A stretch of DNA of 64,000 bases from Microbacterium galbinum (GTDB lineage Bacteria; Actinomycetota; Actinomycetes; Actinomycetales; Microbacteriaceae). Shown here piece after piece: positions 9,039 to 16,417 of this stretch. The stretch is from positions 310,001-374,000 of the forward strand of contig NZ_JAHWXM010000001.1 of assembly GCF_023091225.1 (NCBI RefSeq), read 5' to 3'. The translations under genes were made by a program, and so were the position numbers. Below the pieces are notes generated by a model, which was given only the letters and a program-made list of their open reading frames with translations, made no database searches and was not told the origin of the DNA. The stretch's first letter is position 1, and each line of letters opens with the position of its first letter.

Positions 9039-9926
9039 ATGATCGGACGCATCACGAGCAGCACCATGACGCAGCAGTCGCTGCGCACGCTGCAGACCAA
9101 CCTCGCGGACCGCGAGCGCCTGCAGAATCAGGCCGCCTCGCAGCGCGCCTTTCGCTCACCGAGCGAGGATCCCGCCGCCGCGGCGACGACGCTCGGCGTG
9201 CACGGCGAACAGGCGCGGGTCGCACAGTTCGCACGGAATCTGAGCGACGGTATGGCCTGGGTCACCACGGTCGACACGGCGCTCGGAGCGAGCACCGACC
9301 TGCTCAACCGGGCCCGCGATCTGACGGCGCAGGGAGCGAACTCCGGGGCGCTGAGCCCGACGGCGAGGGAATCCATCGCGCAGGAGCTCGAGACGATCAG
9401 CGCGGAGCTGCTCGCTCAGGCGAACACGACGGTGCTGGGCCGCAGCGTCTTCGCCGGGACCGGCGATGCCGGTGCCGCGTTCGACCCCGACACCTTCGCG
9501 TTCCACGGCAGCCCGGGAGACGGCGTGCAGCGACGTATCAGCGACAACGAGACGGTTCGCGTCGACTTCGACGGCTCGCAGGCCTTCGGCGAGGGAGCGA
9601 ACAGCGCTTTCGCGCTTCTGAGGGACATCGCGGCCGAACTGCGCAGCGGCGCGAACGTCGGCCCGCGCCTCGACGACATCGACGCGCGCCTGAAGGGCGT
9701 CATCGCCGCGCGCGGCACGACCGGTGCCCGGCAGGTGCAGATCGAGCGCGCGGCTTCGCAGAACCTCGCCACCTCCACCGACCTCGAGGCGCGTCGTGCC
9801 GAGGTCGAGAACGTCGACAGCCTCGAGGTCCTCGTACGGTTGCAGTCAGCCGAGCTCGTCTTCCAATCCGCCCTGCAGGTGACCGCCAAGTCGCTGCAGA
9901 CCAACCTCCTGGAGTTCCTGCGATGA
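9039..9926 (+). CDS. flgL: Flagellar hook-associated protein 3 FlgL
   Basis: 295 residues with flagellin-like terminal helices: N-terminal MIGRITSSTMTQQSLRTLQ and RAFRSPSEDPAAAATTL, C-terminal LQSAELVFQSALQVTAKSLQ. FlgL forms the second junction layer, on which flagellin polymerises. Size is normal. It lies 14 bases after flgK and overlaps fliW by ATGA. Confidence 0.94.
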   Translation: MIGRITSSTMTQQSLRTLQTNLADRERLQNQAASQRAFRSPSEDPAAAATTLGVHGEQARVAQFARNLSDGMAWVTTVDTALGASTDLLNRARDLTAQGANSGALSPTARESIAQELETISAELLAQANTTVLGRSVFAGTGDAGAAFDPDTFAFHGSPGDGVQRRISDNETVRVDFDGSQAFGEGANSAFALLRDIAAELRSGANVGPRLDDIDARLKGVIAARGTTGARQVQIERAASQNLATSTDLEARRAEVENVDSLEVLVRLQSAELVFQSALQVTAKSLQTNLLEFLR

Positions 9927-10333
9927 CCGCGACGACCGCCCGAGCGAACATCGAGTCGGCAGCCCGCGTGATCGAGTTCACCTCGCCGATGCTCGGCCTG
10001 GCCCCGCACACGACGTTCACCCTCGAGAGCATCGAGGGGGCCGACGGTCTGTACGCGCTCCGGGCGACGGATGCCGAGGTGCGCCTGTTCGTGGTAGAGG
10101 CGCCGTTCGTCGATCGTGCGTACGCGCCGAAGGTTCCGGCATCCGTCCGCGCCGAGATCGGAGCATCCGCGGACGATGCGCTCCGGATGCTGGTCGTGGC
10201 CAACCCCGGGGACGAGGGTGTGCACGTGAATCTGCGCGCGCCGATCGTCGTCCACCCCGGAAACGGGCGCGCGGTGCAGGTGATCCTCGAGGATCAGACC
10301 TACCCGATCCGTTCGCTTCTCGGCGGACGGTGA
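9923..10333 (+). CDS. fliW: Flagellar assembly factor FliW
   Basis: 136 residues; the segment RVIEFTSPMLGLAPHTTFTL followed by VEAPFVDRAYAP and the end LRAPIVVHPGNGRAVQVIL matches FliW throughout. In Bacillus FliW binds either flagellin or CsrA, releasing flagellin mRNA when flagellin is low. Here it is coupled to flgL by an ATGA overlap and shares the cluster with csrA, so the same partner switch is expected. The flagellin gene itself is not in the window. Confidence 0.92.
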   Translation: MTATTARANIESAARVIEFTSPMLGLAPHTTFTLESIEGADGLYALRATDAEVRLFVVEAPFVDRAYAPKVPASVRAEIGASADDALRMLVVANPGDEGVHVNLRAPIVVHPGNGRAVQVILEDQTYPIRSLLGGR

Positions 10334-10336
10334 CGG

Positions 10337-10900
10337 ATGGTCGATCTTCGCTCTCGTACGCACGGTCCCGGTGCGACGAAGGGGGTCAACCTCGTGGTCC
10401 TCGCCTACGATGACCGCCTCATCGTCGGCGACGATGCAGACGGCGCCGTCCACCACCTCGATGCGCGGGTGCACCCCGGCGACCGTCGGGCACCGGGGCA
10501 GACCGAACTCGCACTCGTCCCCTCGAAGGAGGAGTCGTCCGATGCGGAGTTCGAGAACTCGGCCCGGTACACCGCGGCCCAACTCGCCGCGATCGCCGAG
10601 GCCGCCGGCGAGAACACCGCGTCGCTGCTCGATGCGCGCGGGACGGTCGTTGGCCGCGCCTACGGTGTGAAGGCTGATCTGCTGATCAACGACGGCGACG
10701 TGGTGGTGAACACCAAGACGCTCGAGCCGACCGAGCTCTCGGTGAGCGCCGACGAACGCGGCCTCGACATCCGTACGCAGATCGACATGTCGACCGCCGC
10801 CGCACGCTCGGCCCGAGAAATCGCGAAAACACGGAAGAATCAGGTGAAACCGGAGTTCACCGCGTATACCAAGGAAGAGGCACTATCCTCTGAGGGGTAA
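10337..10900 (+). CDS. Unknown protein at the end of the flagellar operon
   Basis: 187 residues, not recognised. It starts 3 bases after fliW and so is probably co-transcribed with it. The N-terminal 60 residues contain LVVLAYDDRLIVGDDADGAV and are followed by an acidic segment (residues 58-75, with EESSDAEFE), then VVGRAYGVKADLLINDG and a basic C-terminal helix rich in Arg and Lys. No signal peptide or membrane segment. Cytoplasmic location and a flagellar or regulatory link are inferred only from position. The start could also be an internal codon, because the first 15 residues look unstructured. Confidence 0.6.
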   Translation: MVDLRSRTHGPGATKGVNLVVLAYDDRLIVGDDADGAVHHLDARVHPGDRRAPGQTELALVPSKEESSDAEFENSARYTAAQLAAIAEAAGENTASLLDARGTVVGRAYGVKADLLINDGDVVVNTKTLEPTELSVSADERGLDIRTQIDMSTAAARSAREIAKTRKNQVKPEFTAYTKEEALSSEG

Positions 10901-10924
10901 GGGCTGGGGCCTCGCTGATCCCGG

Positions 10925-10950
10925 TTCGTCGCAGGGGGGCCTTCGACGAA
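10925..10950. other. Hairpin upstream of the HU-like gene
   Basis: TTCGTCG (10925-10931) and CGACGAA (10944-10950) form a perfect 7-bp stem with a 12-base loop between the unknown gene ending at 10900 and the HU-like gene at 11026. No T-run follows, so it could be a weak terminator of the flagellar operon or an operator of the next gene. Confidence 0.4.
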
Positions 10951-11025
10951 TCACCGGTGCAGCTGTCAGGGGCGCAGCGCAAGACGCTCGGCGACGAGCG
11001 AACACACCAGGGGACGGTACAGAGC

Positions 11026-11340
11026 ATGAGCACATCCAAGACGCTCGAGGCCAATCGCGTGAGCAAGCGCGAATTCGTACAGCGATTCGCGCGACGCGGA
11101 GGGATCTCGGTCTTCGCCGCTCAGACGGCGTACAACGCGATGATCGACGAACTCCTCGATCTCGTCAGCCAGGGCAACACCGTCACCCTCACCAACTTCG
11201 GCAAGTTCTATCCGCAGACCCACAAGGGACACCGCGTGCAGTTCGGCAAGGACGAGGGCACCGGCGAGGTCACCGACTACACGGTGCTGAAGTTCTCCGC
11301 GACCCGCGAGGTCAATCGTCGCGTCAAGGTCACCGACTGA
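11026..11340 (+). CDS. HU/IHF-family DNA-binding protein
   Basis: 104 residues. After a 14-residue lead, the HU fold is recognisable: helix bundle around residues 15-45, then VTLTNFGKFYPQTHKGH, the HU beta-arm region, and a basic end (FSATREVNRRVKV). The arm lacks the usual HU GRNP sequence at its tip, so this is a divergent member and not the main nucleoid HU. ATG 11026 was chosen because it directly precedes the conserved part. It is convergent with an AAA+ ATPase gene 35 bases downstream. Confidence 0.8.
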   Translation: MSTSKTLEANRVSKREFVQRFARRGGISVFAAQTAYNAMIDELLDLVSQGNTVTLTNFGKFYPQTHKGHRVQFGKDEGTGEVTDYTVLKFSATREVNRRVKVTD

Positions 11341-11362
11341 CCGACGTCACCGACTGAACGAC
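11329..11362 (+). repeat. 17-bp tandem duplication at the HU-like gene end
   Basis: Two adjacent 17-base units (11329-11345 and 11346-11362) that differ by one base. The first contains the stop codon of the HU-like gene, and the second repeats it, so the coding sequence is not altered. Confidence 0.8.
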
Positions 11363-11375
11363 ACGGGCCCGGACG

Positions 11376-12464
11376 TCAGAGTCCGAATCCGTAGGTCGCC
11401 GGGGCGACGAGCGCGAGGCTGACGGTCGTCGGATAGACCTCCGGTTCCTCGTCGTCGTCACCGAGCAGATCGAGTCGATCGATCGGCACGAAGATGCTGC
11501 CGTCGGGTTCGAAGATCAGGTCGCGCGGCACGAACGACGCGAAGAGCGAACGGGTGCCGTTGCGCAGCTCGAACGTGCGCCCGACGTCTCCGCGTTCGAA
11601 CAGGTTCATCTCGACCTCGTCGAACCAGACCTTGCCGTCGGGGAAGCGCGCCTCGATGCGATACGTGCCGGGCTCGACCGATTTGATGTTGAGATCGTCG
11701 ACGATCTCGGCGAACAGCGTGTCGGGCTGCTGCAGCTCGAAGGCGATCGCCCGCAGATGGTCGTAGTTCAGCCGCGCCCGCCGCGAGAACAACGCCACGT
11801 TCTCGATTTCGTCGGGGTGCGCGTTCGGTGCCTGATCGAGAAGGTACTGCCGCACCTCGTCGGGACCCGGATAGTCGAAGCGCAGGTGGTAGTGGAACCG
11901 GCCGGGGCGGTTGACCAGATAGGTGCTCACGTCGGCGATCGCGTTCACCGAGAGGCAGTAGACGCGCTTCACCGAGGAGAGTCCGTCGAACAGCGACAGG
12001 AACTGGTTCTGCCGATTCAACCCGTCGGTGATTCCTCGGCGGCCCGCCGGGAAGATCTTCTCGAACTCGTCGAAGACGATGAGGCACTCGTCGAGGCTGT
12101 CGAGGAATTCCACGATGCCGTCGTGGTCCTCGGAGACGACCACCACGGGAAGGCCCTGCTCGCGCGCGGCCTCGGCTACCATGCGCAGGAACAGCGACTT
12201 GCCGATGCCCTTGTCGCCGGAGAGCATGACCCCGAGGCTGCGGTCGGAGAGAGCGTAGGAGCGGAAGATCTTGGCGACTTTGCGATCGCGGCCGCCGTAG
12301 ACGCGCTCCGCTCCGACGGTCAGATCATCGATGCGCACGAGGCTGAAGCCCTCTTTCGAGGTGAAGCTGACCCGATAGGTCCCCAGGGGGAACGCCTGGT
12401 GGGTGCGCACGGCGTCGTCGTAGACCCGCACGTGACCGCCGGTCTCGATGTAAGTGCTGGCCAC
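11376..12464 (-). CDS. AAA+ ATPase of unknown role
   Basis: 362 residues. Walker A GDKGIGKS is at 83-90, Walker B CLIVFDE at 127-133, a sensor-1 candidate is N174, and NRPGRF at 185-190 may supply the arginine finger. So it is a single-domain AAA+ machine with flanking beta-rich modules. The N-terminal part (GTYRVSFTSKEGF at 28-40) and the part after the ATPase core (GTYRIEARFPDGK at 266-278) look like two copies of one module. Substrate unknown. GTG 12464 is preceded by AAGGAGGAGG; the longer reading upstream has no support. It is convergent with the HU-like gene. Confidence 0.8.
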   Translation of the reverse strand: MASTYIETGGHVRVYDDAVRTHQAFPLGTYRVSFTSKEGFSLVRIDDLTVGAERVYGGRDRKVAKIFRSYALSDRSLGVMLSGDKGIGKSLFLRMVAEAAREQGLPVVVVSEDHDGIVEFLDSLDECLIVFDEFEKIFPAGRRGITDGLNRQNQFLSLFDGLSSVKRVYCLSVNAIADVSTYLVNRPGRFHYHLRFDYPGPDEVRQYLLDQAPNAHPDEIENVALFSRRARLNYDHLRAIAFELQQPDTLFAEIVDDLNIKSVEPGTYRIEARFPDGKVWFDEVEMNLFERGDVGRTFELRNGTRSLFASFVPRDLIFEPDGSIFVPIDRLDLLGDDDEEPEVYPTTVSLALVAPATYGFGL

Positions 12465-12673
12465 ACCCTCCTCCTTCGCTCCCCGATGGTCGATCGGTGG
12501 GGTTTCGTGGCTCGCTCGGTGACTCGCTCTGCCCGCGGTGGGCGGAGCGGCACGGATGGAGCACGAGGTTCCGACGAGTAGGGGAGTCACGCAGGAACCG
12601 GAGGACGAGCGGTGGGGGATCCGCCCGGGATACCATTTCACGTCTCTGGGCCGGACGACAAGCGAGAAACGGC

Positions 12674-12700
12674 GTGTCGGGGCCGAAATCCCTTCGTTTA
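12674..12700 (-). promoter_or_regulatory. Sigma-28-like promoter upstream of the AAA+ ATPase gene
   Basis: On the minus strand TAAA (12700-12697), 15 bases, then CCCGACAC (12681-12674). This is close to the sigma-28 pattern TAAA-N15-GCCGATAA (4 of 4, then 5 of 8). It lies in the 274-base gap between this gene and its upstream neighbour, giving a leader of about 200 bases. A link to flagellar expression is inferred. The rest of the gap shows nothing recognisable. Confidence 0.35.
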
Positions 12701-12738
12701 CGTGCACTCGGGTCGCTCGACAGGGTGCGCGCGAACCG

Positions 12739-13653
12739 TCAGCCGGCGAATCGCGGCACCCAGCAGGTGACTCGGCGGCGGTAGTCGGCGTAGTCGTCGC
12801 CGAACCGCTCCGCGAGATCGGCTTCCTCGATCGGACGCACGGCGGTGTTCCACACCAGCGAGCCGCACAGCGCATAGACGACGACCAGCCAGGAGCCGAG
12901 CATCAACCCGACCGCGACGCCCTGTGCGATGCCGGCGACGGCCATCGGGTTGCGCACGAAGCGGTACGGACCGGCGATGACGAGACGGCGCGCCATCTCG
13001 GAGGGGAGCGGCGTGCCCTCGCCGAGGAGCGACATCGTGATCGCCGACCAGAGGCCCAGAGCGGTCGCGGCGAGGAACAGCGCGACACCGGTCAGACGGA
13101 GCGCGAGAGGCAGCTCGAGATGAAGCCCCCACCGAGCCTCGACCATGGCGATGAGCAGAGGGAGGAGCCCGAGGAACACGCCCCAGAAGAACAGGGTCTG
13201 AAGTCCCGTGCGCGCCATCACCCGGGCACGCCCCTGGGCGCGGGAGGTACGGAAGGCGAACGGTCCACGGGCGATCCACTCGAAGGGCGCCCGGCCGACG
13301 ATGATCACGATGCCGGCGGCGAGACTCCCCACCGCGGCGGTCACCATGAGCAGCGCACCCCACCCGGCCAGACCGGTGACGGTCGCGTGCACGACCATCC
13401 CGCCCGCCACGAGCACGGTCCAGGCGGTGACGACCCAGACCGCCGCCCGCACGCCGCACGCGGCGAGCGCCGACCCTCCGACGAAGAGAGGGATGTCGGC
13501 GATCGCGATCGGGAGAACGGGGAGTCCGTCGAGCGTCGCCGTGCGGATCACGGGGATCAGGAGCACTCCGAGCCACCAGCATCCGCCGGCCACGGCCTGC
13601 AGTGCGAAGTACGCGCGTGCCGCCGGGGGAGCGATGCGGATGCCGGCGAACAC
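12739..13653 (-). CDS. Isoprenylcysteine-carboxylmethyltransferase-family membrane protein
   Basis: 304 residues with about seven to eight membrane helices. The C-terminal third has the ICMT/phospholipid-methyltransferase signature: GPYRFVRNPMAVAGI at about 220-234 and, near the end, EEADLAERFGDDYADYRRRV, which together bind S-adenosylmethionine at the membrane face. In bacteria such proteins modify lipids or remain uncharacterised; no isoprenylated protein is implied. The N-terminal four helices are extra relative to the minimal family. Starts at GTG and is divergent from ldh. Confidence 0.75.
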   Translation of the reverse strand: MFAGIRIAPPAARAYFALQAVAGGCWWLGVLLIPVIRTATLDGLPVLPIAIADIPLFVGGSALAACGVRAAVWVVTAWTVLVAGGMVVHATVTGLAGWGALLMVTAAVGSLAAGIVIIVGRAPFEWIARGPFAFRTSRAQGRARVMARTGLQTLFFWGVFLGLLPLLIAMVEARWGLHLELPLALRLTGVALFLAATALGLWSAITMSLLGEGTPLPSEMARRLVIAGPYRFVRNPMAVAGIAQGVAVGLMLGSWLVVVYALCGSLVWNTAVRPIEEADLAERFGDDYADYRRRVTCWVPRFAG

Positions 13654-13694
13654 CGCCCCATGCTATCCACCCGGCCACCTGCCACACTGGGCGG

Positions 13695-14648
13695 ATGGAG
13701 ATCATCGAGAACTCGAAGCTCACGGTCGTCGGCGCGGGCAGCGTCGGGTCGAGCGTGGCCTATGCAGCGCTGATCCGCGGGTCCGCGCGGCACATCGCCC
13801 TCTACGACATCGCGACCGAGAAGGTCGAGGCCGAGGTGCTCGACCTCGCGCACGGCACGCAGTTCACGGGAACGAGCGACATCATCGGCGGCAGCGACGT
13901 CTCCGTCGCCGCAGGCTCGCACGTGGTCGTGATCACCGCCGGGGCGAAGCAGAAGCCCGGTCAGACGCGGATCGAGCTCGCGGACGTGAACGCGGGGATC
14001 ATCCGACGCATGATGCCGCAACTCCTCGAGGTGGCCCCGAACGCCGTGTACGTGATCGTCACCAATCCCTGTGACGTGCTCACCGTCATCGCCCAGCAGG
14101 AGACGGGTCTGCCGCCCGAGCGCATCTTCGCGTCCGGTACCGTGCTGGACACCTCGCGGCTGCGCTGGAAGCTGGCGCAGCGAGCGGGCGTCTCGACGGC
14201 GAGCGTGCATGCGCACATCGTGGGCGAGCACGGCGACACCGAGTTCCCCCTGTGGTCGCGGGCAACGATCGGAACAGTGCCGATCCTCGAATGGGAGACC
14301 CCCGAGCATCCCCGTTTCACGCTCGCCGAGCTCGACGAGATCGCCGTCGACGTCCGCGACGCGGCCTACAAGGTCATCCGCGGCAAAGGAGCGACGAACT
14401 ACGCGATCGGTCTCTCGAGCGCACGCATCGTCGAGGCGATCCTGCACGACGAGCACGCGGTGATGCCGGTGAGCACGGTGCTCGACGACTTCCACGGGAT
14501 CGACGGCGTCGCACTCTCGGTGCCGTCGATCGTCAGCGCCTCGGGTGCCGTGCCGATCCGGAACACGTCGTTCTCCGACTCGGAGCTGGCATTGCTGCGC
14601 GGATCCGCCGACGCGCTCCGCTCGGCCGCGGCGACCCTGCGCTCCTGA
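13695..14648 (+). CDS. ldh: L-lactate dehydrogenase
   Basis: 317 residues. NAD-binding loop VGAGSVGSSVAYA near the N-terminus, IVTNPCDV in the middle, and the active-site segment GEHGDTEFPLWSRATIG with the catalytic histidine at 179. It interconverts pyruvate and L-lactate with NADH in the cytosol. Malate dehydrogenase is less likely because the loop after DLAHGTQF and the EHGD context are LDH-type. A weak -10 (CACACT, 13683-13688) lies 6 bases before the ATG. Ends at a strong shared terminator. Confidence 0.92.
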   Translation: MEIIENSKLTVVGAGSVGSSVAYAALIRGSARHIALYDIATEKVEAEVLDLAHGTQFTGTSDIIGGSDVSVAAGSHVVVITAGAKQKPGQTRIELADVNAGIIRRMMPQLLEVAPNAVYVIVTNPCDVLTVIAQQETGLPPERIFASGTVLDTSRLRWKLAQRAGVSTASVHAHIVGEHGDTEFPLWSRATIGTVPILEWETPEHPRFTLAELDEIAVDVRDAAYKVIRGKGATNYAIGLSSARIVEAILHDEHAVMPVSTVLDDFHGIDGVALSVPSIVSASGAVPIRNTSFSDSELALLRGSADALRSAAATLRS

Positions 14649-14662
14649 CCGTATCCGCCCCC

Positions 14663-14716
14663 GGAAATGAGAGCGGCCGGGGCACCGGGGCCGGTGCCCC
14701 GGCCGCTCTCATTTCC
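14663..14716. terminator. Bidirectional terminator between ldh and the SDR gene
   Basis: Perfect 24-bp inverted repeat: arms 14663-14686 and 14693-14716, loop of 6 bases. It serves the two convergent genes; the stop codon of the minus-strand SDR gene (14711-14709) lies inside the right arm. Confidence 0.9.
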
Positions 14717-15473
14717 CGTGCGGGTCGGTGCTGTTGAGTGCGGCGACCACCTGCGCGTAGTCCCCGCGTGCCTCGCCGTAGCGGAGGAACTTCACTCGCT
14801 CGACCTGCACCTCCGAGGCGTCGGGCCGGGATTCGAGCAGTGTCATGGCCTCCGCGATGAACTCGTCGAGCGGCATCGCCGCGTCGTTCTCGGCGTGTCC
14901 GGGCATGAGGTCGGTGCGCACGGCCGGGGGCTCGAGCTCGATGACCGAGACGCTCGATCCCTCGAACTGGAGACGCAGCGATTCGCTGAGCATGTGGATC
15001 GCCGCCTTGCTCGCGTTGTACGTCGGCGTGACCCGCAGCGGAGCGAAGGCGAGCCCGGAGGACACCGTCATGATCGTGGCGTCGGGCATACGGCGCAGGT
15101 GCTCGACGAACGCCGCGATGAGGCGGATCGGCCCCAGGACGTTCGTGGTGACGATCTCCTCGGCCGTGGCGAGGAAACCGTCCGGCGTGCGCCAGTCCTC
15201 CGTGCGCATGATGCCCGCCATCGTCACGAGCACGTTGAGGGAGGGATGCTCGGCGAGCACCGTGCGGGCGGCGTTCTCGATGCTCCCGGCATCCGCGGTG
15301 TCGATCCGCACGGTGCCGAGATCCGGGCGCTCGGCGGCGATCGCCTCCAGACGGTCGGTGCGCCGGCCGCCGACGATCACGGTGTTGCCGCGATCGCGCA
15401 GGGCGAGGGCGAGCGCGAGGCCGATGCCGCTCGTCGCTCCGGGGATGAAGATGGTGTTTCCGCTGATGTTCAT
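14709..15473 (-). CDS. Short-chain dehydrogenase/reductase
   Basis: 254 residues. Classical SDR: cofactor loop GATSGIGLA at 12-20, the MAG motif at 85-87 in place of NNAG, and the catalytic residues S138/S139, Y152 and K156 (YNASK). GGRRTDRL after the second strand has Arg residues, suggesting NADPH preference. The protein resembles the DltE group of oxidoreductases; substrate unknown. ATG 15473 is chosen because the fold begins there. The gene is divergent from an MmyB-type regulator across a 100-base gap with a clear palindrome, so it is probably its target. Confidence 0.85.
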   Translation of the reverse strand: MNISGNTIFIPGATSGIGLALALALRDRGNTVIVGGRRTDRLEAIAAERPDLGTVRIDTADAGSIENAARTVLAEHPSLNVLVTMAGIMRTEDWRTPDGFLATAEEIVTTNVLGPIRLIAAFVEHLRRMPDATIMTVSSGLAFAPLRVTPTYNASKAAIHMLSESLRLQFEGSSVSVIELEPPAVRTDLMPGHAENDAAMPLDEFIAEAMTLLESRPDASEVQVERVKFLRYGEARGDYAQVVAALNSTDPHGK

Positions 15474-15517
15474 GCGTCCAGCCTCCGCCGATCGCATGGA
15501 CCGCTCCAGAGACGGCT

Positions 15518-15544
15518 GATCCAGGGAGCGACGATCCCTGGATC
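15518..15544. promoter_or_regulatory. Palindromic operator between the SDR gene and its regulator
   Basis: GATCCAGGGA (15518-15527), 7 bases, TCCCTGGATC (15535-15544): a perfect 10-bp inverted repeat in the divergent intergenic region. It covers the -35 region of the regulator promoter (-10 GATACT at 15562-15567). It is the likely binding site for the adjacent helix-turn-helix protein. Confidence 0.7.
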
Positions 15545-15573
15545 GGGTCGGCGACTCGCGGGATACTCGGGGG

Positions 15574-16410
15574 GTGGATCGTGATGCGCTGGCCGACTTC
15601 CTCCTCCGTCGCCGGGAGGCGTTGACCCCCGACGACGTGGGGTTGTCGCCGGGGCCGCGTCGGCGTACGGCCGGGCTGCGCCGCGAGGAGGTCGCTCAGC
15701 TCGCGACGATGTCAACGGACTACTACACGCGCCTCGAGCAGCGCCGTGGACCGCAGCCCAGCGCGCAGATCCTCTCATCGCTCGCTCGTGCGCTCCGGCT
15801 CAGCGAAGACGAGCGCGACTACCTCTATCGCTTGTGCGGCTACAGCGCCCCCGATCGCGCGCACGTCACGGAGTACGTGCGCCCCGGCATCCTGCGCGTA
15901 CTCGACCGCCTCCACGACACCCCGGCGTTCGTGGTCTCGGTCCTCGACGAGGTGCTCGTGCAGAACGACGCCGCTCGGGCCCTCCTCGGCGACGCCAGCG
16001 CGCTGACGGGACTCGAACGCAGCGGCATCTACCGGTGGTTCGCGATGCCCGAGACCGAGCGGCGGCGCTATCCCGAGGCCGACCACGCCCGCCAGAGCCG
16101 CGCCATGGTGGCCTCGTTGCGCGCCGCGCACGGCGTGATGGGGGCGCGATCGCGGGCCGGCGAGATCGCCGGAGAACTCTCGGCGCGCAGCGACGAGTTC
16201 ATCGGGCTCTGGGAGAACCACGAGGTGAGCAGGCGCTTCGAGCAGCACAAGACGATGATCCATCCCGAGCTCGGGGAGATCGAGGTCGACTGTCAGGCGC
16301 TGTTCACCGAGGACGAGTCCCAGGCGCTCATCGTGCTCACCGCGGCGCCGGGCAGCGAGGCGGCGAGCAAGCTCGAGTTCCTGCGCGTGCTGGGGACGCA
16401 GAAGGTCTGA
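15574..16410 (+). CDS. Helix-turn-helix regulator with MmyB-like ligand-binding domain
   Basis: 278 residues. N-terminal XRE-type helix-turn-helix (about 10-80) with RTAGLRREEVAQLATMSTDY and YTRLEQRRGPQPS, typical of the MmyB group. The C-terminal 160 residues form the MmyB-like (PAS-related) domain, thought to bind a fatty-acid-like ligand. It likely represses its own gene and the divergent SDR gene through the palindrome at 15518-15544. GTG 15574 lies 6 bases after GATACT, consistent with a leaderless mRNA. Confidence 0.88.
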   Translation: MDRDALADFLLRRREALTPDDVGLSPGPRRRTAGLRREEVAQLATMSTDYYTRLEQRRGPQPSAQILSSLARALRLSEDERDYLYRLCGYSAPDRAHVTEYVRPGILRVLDRLHDTPAFVVSVLDEVLVQNDAARALLGDASALTGLERSGIYRWFAMPETERRRYPEADHARQSRAMVASLRAAHGVMGARSRAGEIAGELSARSDEFIGLWENHEVSRRFEQHKTMIHPELGEIEVDCQALFTEDESQALIVLTAAPGSEAASKLEFLRVLGTQKV

Positions 16411-16417
16411 TCCTCGG

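Noticed and set aside
12465..12875. Upstream extension of the AAA+ ATPase frame
   Set aside because: Low-complexity translation without homology; a strong ribosome site sits directly before GTG 12464.
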